Shown here: positions 47,701-52,673 of the stretch, piece by piece
Numbering within the stretch: the stretch's first letter is position 1
How the letters are laid out: each line of letters opens with the position of its first letter
Assembly: GCA_034698045.1 (NCBI GenBank)
Contig: JAQGAU010000036.1
Coordinates: 1-52,673 of the forward strand
Length of the DNA: 52,673 nt
Direction: 5' to 3'
Source: Paramacrobiotus richtersi
Lineage: Eukaryota; Tardigrada; Eutardigrada; Parachela; Macrobiotidae
Notes under the pieces: model-generated
Seen by the model: the letters and a program-made list of their open reading frames with translations, nothing else
The model's database searches: none
What the model was told of the DNA's origin: nothing
Program-made: the position numbers and the translations under genes

Positions 47701-50700
47701 CGATCTTCATGGGTCTGATCAGCGATCTTTTCCCGTCCATTAATGTACCCCGTAAACGTGACCGCGAGCTGGAAAGCAACATCCGCAAAGCGACTCTTGA
47801 TTTGAAACTCCAGCCCGAGGATATGTTCGTACTGAAAGTGGTGCAGTTTCAAGAGCTCCTCGATGTCCGGCACAGTGTGTTCATTTTGGGAAACGCCGGT
47901 ACCGGCAAGACACAGGTGTGGAAAACGCTGTACAAGACCTACCAGAATGCGCGGAGGAAGCCCATGTATTCCGATCTGAATCCCAAAGCGGTGACCAACG
48001 ATGAACTGTTCGGGATTATTAACCCGTCCACCCGAGAATGGAAAGATGGTAAATCGGTCCGTGAAGTTATAAAAGTGGTTGTTGTTGAAGACCCTTTGTT
48101 CTAGGGTTGTTTGCAGTGATCATGCGTGATTTGGCCAATGCTACCGGCGAAGGTCCAAAGTGGATTGTACTAGATGGTGATATCGATCCCATGTGGATTG
48201 AGAGTCTCAATACGGTCATGGATGACAACAAAGTGAGGATTAGAGAATTCGGATTTAATTTCTAACTTAAACTTTAAAAAAAAATTTTTTAAATTTTTAA
48301 AAAACTGCGATTTTTAGGTTCTGACACTGGCCAGTAACGAACGCATTGCCTTATCCCCGAATATGAGATTGGTCTTTGAAATAAGCCATTTGAAAACAGC
48401 CACACCGGCCACCGTCTCCCGAGCCGGTATTCTGTTCATTAACGCTACCGATATTGGATGGATGCCGTAAGAAAGCCCGCCATTCTCATTTTGTACCGCT
48501 TACCAAACTTTCTATTTTTTTAGCTTTGTCTCTTCCTGGATGAGTGCAAAGGAAAATCCATTGGAAAGACAGCTCCTTGGACAGTTGTTTGATCGGCATC
48601 TGCCGGTGCTTATTGATGCCTACAAAACAAAACTGAAGACCATTACACCGCTGCCGGATATCAGTTTGATCCAGACCTTGTGTGCTTTACTGGACGCTAC
48701 GCTACCGCAAGACTCACAGGGCGAACCGAACAAAGAGGCTTACGAGACCATGTTCCATTTCGCGTGTATATGGGCGTTTGGCGGGCCGTTACTGCAAGAT
48801 CAGGTATTTCATTGGAATCATACATGACCATTATGTGTAAAACTTAAAGTGACCTTTTTCCCAGACATCGGACATGAAAGTCGAGTTCAACTCTATTTGG
48901 AATCAAGAGTTTAAGAATTCAAAGTTTTCCAGTCCTGATGCCTCGGTGTTCGATTTCTACTATGACAATAAGGAGAAACAGATCTTTCCGTGGACGAATA
49001 TCATTACACCGTTTGTGCTTGACAGTTCGCTACCAGTCCAGGTAAGGTGTTCTGATAAGCGCGCAGATATTCGAGAAGAACATAGTCCGATTGGTGAGTT
49101 GCCGGCAAATCCGGCAGCCGGTTGTGTTATGCTTGCGAATACTGCAGTCGCGATCGTATGGTTTCGTAGAGAGTTGACTGATTATGGTTCAAAGCAACCT
49201 TTCTTGCACTTGCAAGTAAACCCGACCACGTGTCATATTCGCAAAAAAATACACGACCTAACTTTTTTTATCTTAATAAATCACGGGTTTTTGGAGCAGT
49301 TTGGATATGATCGAGATCGTAAATCTTGCCCCTTATAGACCGCCGTGTTGAGCCAACCTACGCATTAAAACTTTGAGAATTTACAACTTGTTACCGTTTT
49401 GCTGGTGAGAAAATAATAAATAAAATTTTTATATTGGCAAAATTTTTGTTAGCATGAAACGTGGCAGGGTTTACTTGTAGTATTAAATTCTAGAACTGCA
49501 CATTTGTTGTAAAAGTTGTAAAATCTCACCTGTACCTGTATGGAATCTGTAACGCCATGTACAAGAACTTGGCGGATGCCAAGACGATGGTGTACGTGTT
49601 TCAGGCACAACTGGTACAAACTGCGGATACGGCGCGCATTCGATACCTGCTGAATCTCCTCATCAGCGTCCGGAAACCCGCCATGCTGGTTGGGCCTGCC
49701 GGATCCGGCAAATCAGTTATCATGGCGGATGTTTTGAAACGACTTCCTGGGGAAGATTACGCTATAACCCAGATTGCATTCAACTTTTATACTACGTCTC
49801 TTATGTTGCAAAATATGATGGAGAAGCCTCTGGAGAAAAAGTCGGGGCGAAGCTATGGGCCGGTTGGAAACAAGCGGATGATCTACTTTATCGACGACAT
49901 GAATATGCCCGAGGTAATTTAATAAGCTACGGCAAGAACTTACTATACCTAAATAGATAAAGTAAGTACTTGGATACAGTAAGTTCTTAGATACAGTAAG
50001 CTCTTGCCTACCGTTAACTTCAAACGTGGCGTATACAATTATTATTACTTGAAGACCACATAGTTGGAGACAGTTTACTCACCTCAACTTTAATATTGTC
50101 ATCATCTGTATCCTAAAGTTTGAAACGGGAGGGGGCTGGTCTGTGATGAGTTTTGTTCAAAATCGCATTGACAGTGCCTACGCAGTTCAAAAAGGTTGAT
50201 TTTGATAGGTCGACAAGTATTTCACGGTGCAGCCGCACACGATCATCAAGCAGCACCTGGATTATACTCATTGGTATGACCGGCAGAAACTATTTGCGAA
50301 GGATATCCTCAACTGCCAGTATCTTTCCTGTATGAATCCGGCAGCTGGAAGTTTCACTATAACACCTCGTCTGCAGGTTGGTTAAGCTGAGCTCTTACAT
50401 ACAGATCAAGTATTATCTTTCTGTACATTGTGTGATCTTACAGCGCCACTTTTCGGTGTTCACAATCGGATTTCCATCTCCGGACAGTGTCCAAAAGATC
50501 TACGGTTCGTTCGCCATGCAGCATTTTGAACGGGGCTTCACAGAACCCGTCAAGACTGCACTGGCCAGCATTACCCAAGCCGCCATGGCGTTGCATAACA
50601 AAGTAGCCACCAGCTTCCTCCCAACAGCTGTCAAATTCCACTATGTGTTCAATCTGCGAGATCTGTCTACAGTGTTTCAAGTACGTTCTGCACCTACCGC

Positions 50701-52673
50701 ATGAACATACTTTTTCCTGTAAATATATTTGAAATTTCAAGGGACTGCTGTTCAGCAGACCGGATATCATGCGCACCAAGGAAGACATGGTGAAGTTGTG
50801 GATGCACGAGAGTATGCGTACCTACCAGGATAAACTAATCGCGAAGAAGGATATTGATCTGTTCACCAAGATCCTGGGGGATATTGGTATGAAGTATAAA
50901 CTAGTGACGGAGGCGGAGTTTGGTCAGATAAAGTTCTTCCCACATTGCCATTTTGCTAATGGACTGGGCGATCCCAAGTATGCCGCCGTGAAGAGCTATC
51001 CTGCTGTCCAGAAAGTCTTAACGGATGCGTTGGCCGCGTACAATGAGGAACTACCGGCGATGAATTTGGTGCTCTTCCAAGACGCTATTGAACACATGTA
51101 AGGCTTTTGCTTAAAAATTTTAGGAACTATGTAACATAATCTCGGTTCCATTTCGTAGCTGCCGCATCAACCGAATCTTGGAACTTCCCCGCGCCAATGC
51201 ACTGCTGGTTGGTGTCGGTGGTAGTGGTAAGCAGAGTCTCGCTAGACTGGCTGCATACATCAGCGGGATGCAAGTAGTACAGATTACGCTGCGAAAAGGC
51301 TACGCTATCAACGATCTCAAGGTGCTATATTTCCCAACTGAAACCGTTGAACGTACTCACGGTCGTTACAATCTAGGCGGATTTTGCTGACGTCTTCCGT
51401 CGGTGTGGAGTCAAGAACGAGAATATCGTCTTCTTGATGACGGACAGTCAAGTTCCAGAAGAGAACTTTCTCGTGCTAATCAACGACCTCCTGGCATCGG
51501 GTGAAATTCCTGACCTTTTCCCGCCGGATGCCATTGAAGATATCATTGGCGCACTGCGAAATGAAGTCAAAGCGAACGGTCTGAATGACGATAATACCGG
51601 TGTGTGGCGGTATTTCTTGGATCGTGTCAGGCGAAACTTGAAGGTACGAGAACTCAGATTAACAGTTGCTTGTTTAGCGGTTAACATTGAACGCTTGTAA
51701 TTAGGTGATTTTGTGCTTCTCACCCGTCGGACCAACTCTGCGTATGCGAAGCCGCAAATTTCCGGCTGTGACCAATTGTACGTCGATTGACTGGTTCCAC
51801 GATTGGCCACAAGAAGCTCTGATATCCGTCAGCAAAACCTTCCTCCAAAACGTCGATGTTCTTCCGGTAAGAACCGCAGATCTTAACATTTCGGTGCGTA
51901 AATACATATTATTATGATTTTTTAAGACACACCTTCGCGAATCCATCGCCCAGTTCATGGCCTTTGTCCATTCCACCGTAAACGATATCAGCGTCTCCTA
52001 TCTTCAGAATGAACGCCGACACAACTATACAACTCCTAAAAGCTTCCTCGAGCACATTCGTCTGTATAGCACACTTCTAGCGCGAAAGGTCCATGAACTG
52101 CAAAGTAGCATGAACCGGCTGGAGAATGGTCTACAGAAGATCCGTAGCACGGCGACGCAAGTCGATGACATGAAGGCGAAGCTGGCCTCTAAGGAGAAGG
52201 AACTGGCCATCAAGAACGAAGAGACCAACCGTCTCATTGAAGTCGCCGAGAAGGAAAGCGCTAAGGTGGCCAAGGAAAAAGAAATCGCTACCAACGAAGA
52301 GAGGGCGGTTGCGGTCGTAGCCAAGGAGGTGGAGAAGAAGCAAAAGGACTGCGAGAAAGATTTACTGCTGGCTGAACCCAGTTTGCGGAAGGCGTTGGCG
52401 GCTCTGGATACACTGGATAAGGTACGGTTCGACAGTCGGTTTTCCCATAGAGATCGTCACGGGTTTTGCATTGTAGAACAACTTGACGGAATTGAAATCA
52501 TTCGGTTCACCACCTCCAATTGTCATTGAAATCGCCGCCGCCGTCATGTGTTTGCTAGCACCCGGCGGACGTGTCCCGAAGGACAAATCCTGGAAGGCAT
52601 CCAAAGTTATGATGGCCAAAGTCGATTACTTCCTCGAGCAGTTGCGGAACTACGACAAGGAGCATATCCACGA
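38781..52673 (+). CDS. Axonemal dynein heavy chain, outer-arm beta class (DNAH9/11/17-like), partial
   Basis: About 40 exons; first exon 38781-39098; the gene runs off the right edge. It is the ATP-driven motor of the outer dynein arm. The tail (to about 44700) has [16 protein letters not shown] and YDPLD-type text as in beta chains. The linker has [17 protein letters not shown] and [21 protein letters not shown]1 has [40 protein letters not shown] and [13 protein letters not shown] (restored across an intron). AAA2 has [19 protein letters not shown], then [23 protein letters not shown]3 has GPAGSGKS and [14 protein letters not shown]4 has [14 protein letters not shown]. The last exons enter the stalk coiled coil. 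AAA5, AAA6 and the microtubule-binding tip lie outside. The AAA2 region text is typical of the DNAH9/11/17 (fly kl-5 and Dhc93AB) group. No broken exon or missing Walker residue was found. Confidence 0.96.
40124..40605 (+). other. Large dynein intron with palindromes
   Basis: 482-bp intron within the dynein tail region. It contains a perfect GGTCA-CAG-TGACC palindrome at 40385-40397 and, close by, CAGAGCTCTG. The rest is unremarkable. Confidence 0.6.
41412..41480 (+). repeat. 25-bp tandem repeat next to a splice acceptor
   Basis: Nearly 2.8 copies of a 25-bp unit (GTTTTCAGAAGGTTGTTCTA plus five bases) sit in a dynein intron just before the exon starting at 41510. Each unit carries a TTTTCAG acceptor-like sequence. 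Confidence 0.9.
46673..46696 (+). other. Dynein AAA1 P-loop
   Basis: Encodes GPAGTGKT, the Walker A motif of the main ATP-hydrolysing site of the dynein motor. Confidence 0.97.
47889..47912 (+). other. Dynein AAA2 P-loop
   Basis: Encodes GNAGTGKT, the AAA2 Walker A motif in its usual axonemal form. Confidence 0.96.
49042..49604 (+). other. Large dynein intron between AAA2 and AAA3 exons
   Basis: 563 bp between LPVQ and [16 protein letters not shown], both in phase 0. The last 48 bases are open in the downstream frame from an ATG at 49557 ([16 protein letters not shown]), but no upstream acceptor supports an extended exon. Confidence 0.6.
49692..49715 (+). other. Dynein AAA3 P-loop
   Basis: Encodes GPAGSGKS, the Walker A motif of AAA3, followed downstream by the Walker B text FIDDMNMPE. 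Confidence 0.96.
49931..50008 (+). repeat. Intronic inverted and direct repeats with donor-like cores
   Basis: Arms GGCAAGAACTTACT (49931-49944) and AGTAAGCTCTTGCC (49995-50008) are inverted with one mismatch. Between and within them a unit like GATACAGTAAGTTCTTA occurs about three times, each with a GTAAG core. It lies in the 295-bp intron after the AAA3 Walker B exon. Confidence 0.8.
51211..51234 (+). other. Dynein AAA4 P-loop
   Basis: Encodes GVGGSGKQ, the AAA4 Walker A motif in its characteristic axonemal form. Confidence 0.96.

Overview
The window is nuclear DNA from an animal with a compact genome. Genes are split by many short GT-AG introns (mostly about 45-110 bp), lie on both strands and are packed closely. 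The gene set (prominin, receptor-type guanylyl cyclase, SLC9C, axonemal dynein) is metazoan. Short introns, dense packing and high divergence would fit a small-genome ecdysozoan such as a tardigrade, but this is a guess and nothing in the sequence proves the phylum. All gene models were built by hand from reading frames and splice signals; family calls rest on remembered family motifs, not on database searches.

Layout, left to right. 1-2340 (-): receptor guanylyl cyclase-like protein, 3' end cut by the window edge, cyclase domain looks inactive. 3302-3769 (-): divergent intronless histone H2A. 4349-6233 (-): SLC35F-type transporter. 6937-10468 (+): CCDC146/MBO2-like coiled-coil protein. 10928-12500 (-): protein with a degenerate nucleoside diphosphate kinase domain, head-to-head with a small unknown gene (12539-13304, +). 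13693-14616 (-): CFAP20. 14977-16853 (-): BTB-BACK protein. 17726-23345 (+): sperm-type Na+/H+ exchanger SLC9C with voltage sensor and a cyclic-nucleotide-binding-like region. 23771-25177 (+): unknown 468-residue protein, overlapping tail-to-tail a CYB5R4-like protein (25058-26893, -). 27385-30302 (+): dynein regulatory complex subunit DRC10/IQCD, reconstructed from four exons. 31292-36036 (-): prominin. 36694-37227 and 37291-38197 (+): two unknown small genes, the second a single-pass membrane protein. 38781-52673 (+): outer-arm beta-type axonemal dynein heavy chain (DNAH9/11/17 class), running off the right edge within the stalk.

The striking theme is the number of motile-cilium or sperm-flagellum proteins side by side: outer-arm dynein heavy chain, nexin link subunit DRC10, inner-junction protein CFAP20, CCDC146, an axoneme-type NDPK-fold protein and SLC9C. 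The remaining genes (H2A variant, prominin, cyclase-like receptor, transporter, BTB-BACK and four unknowns) could plausibly share a testis or flagellar expression programme. Several catalytic folds here appear to have lost catalytic residues, and five neighbouring pairs are arranged head-to-head.
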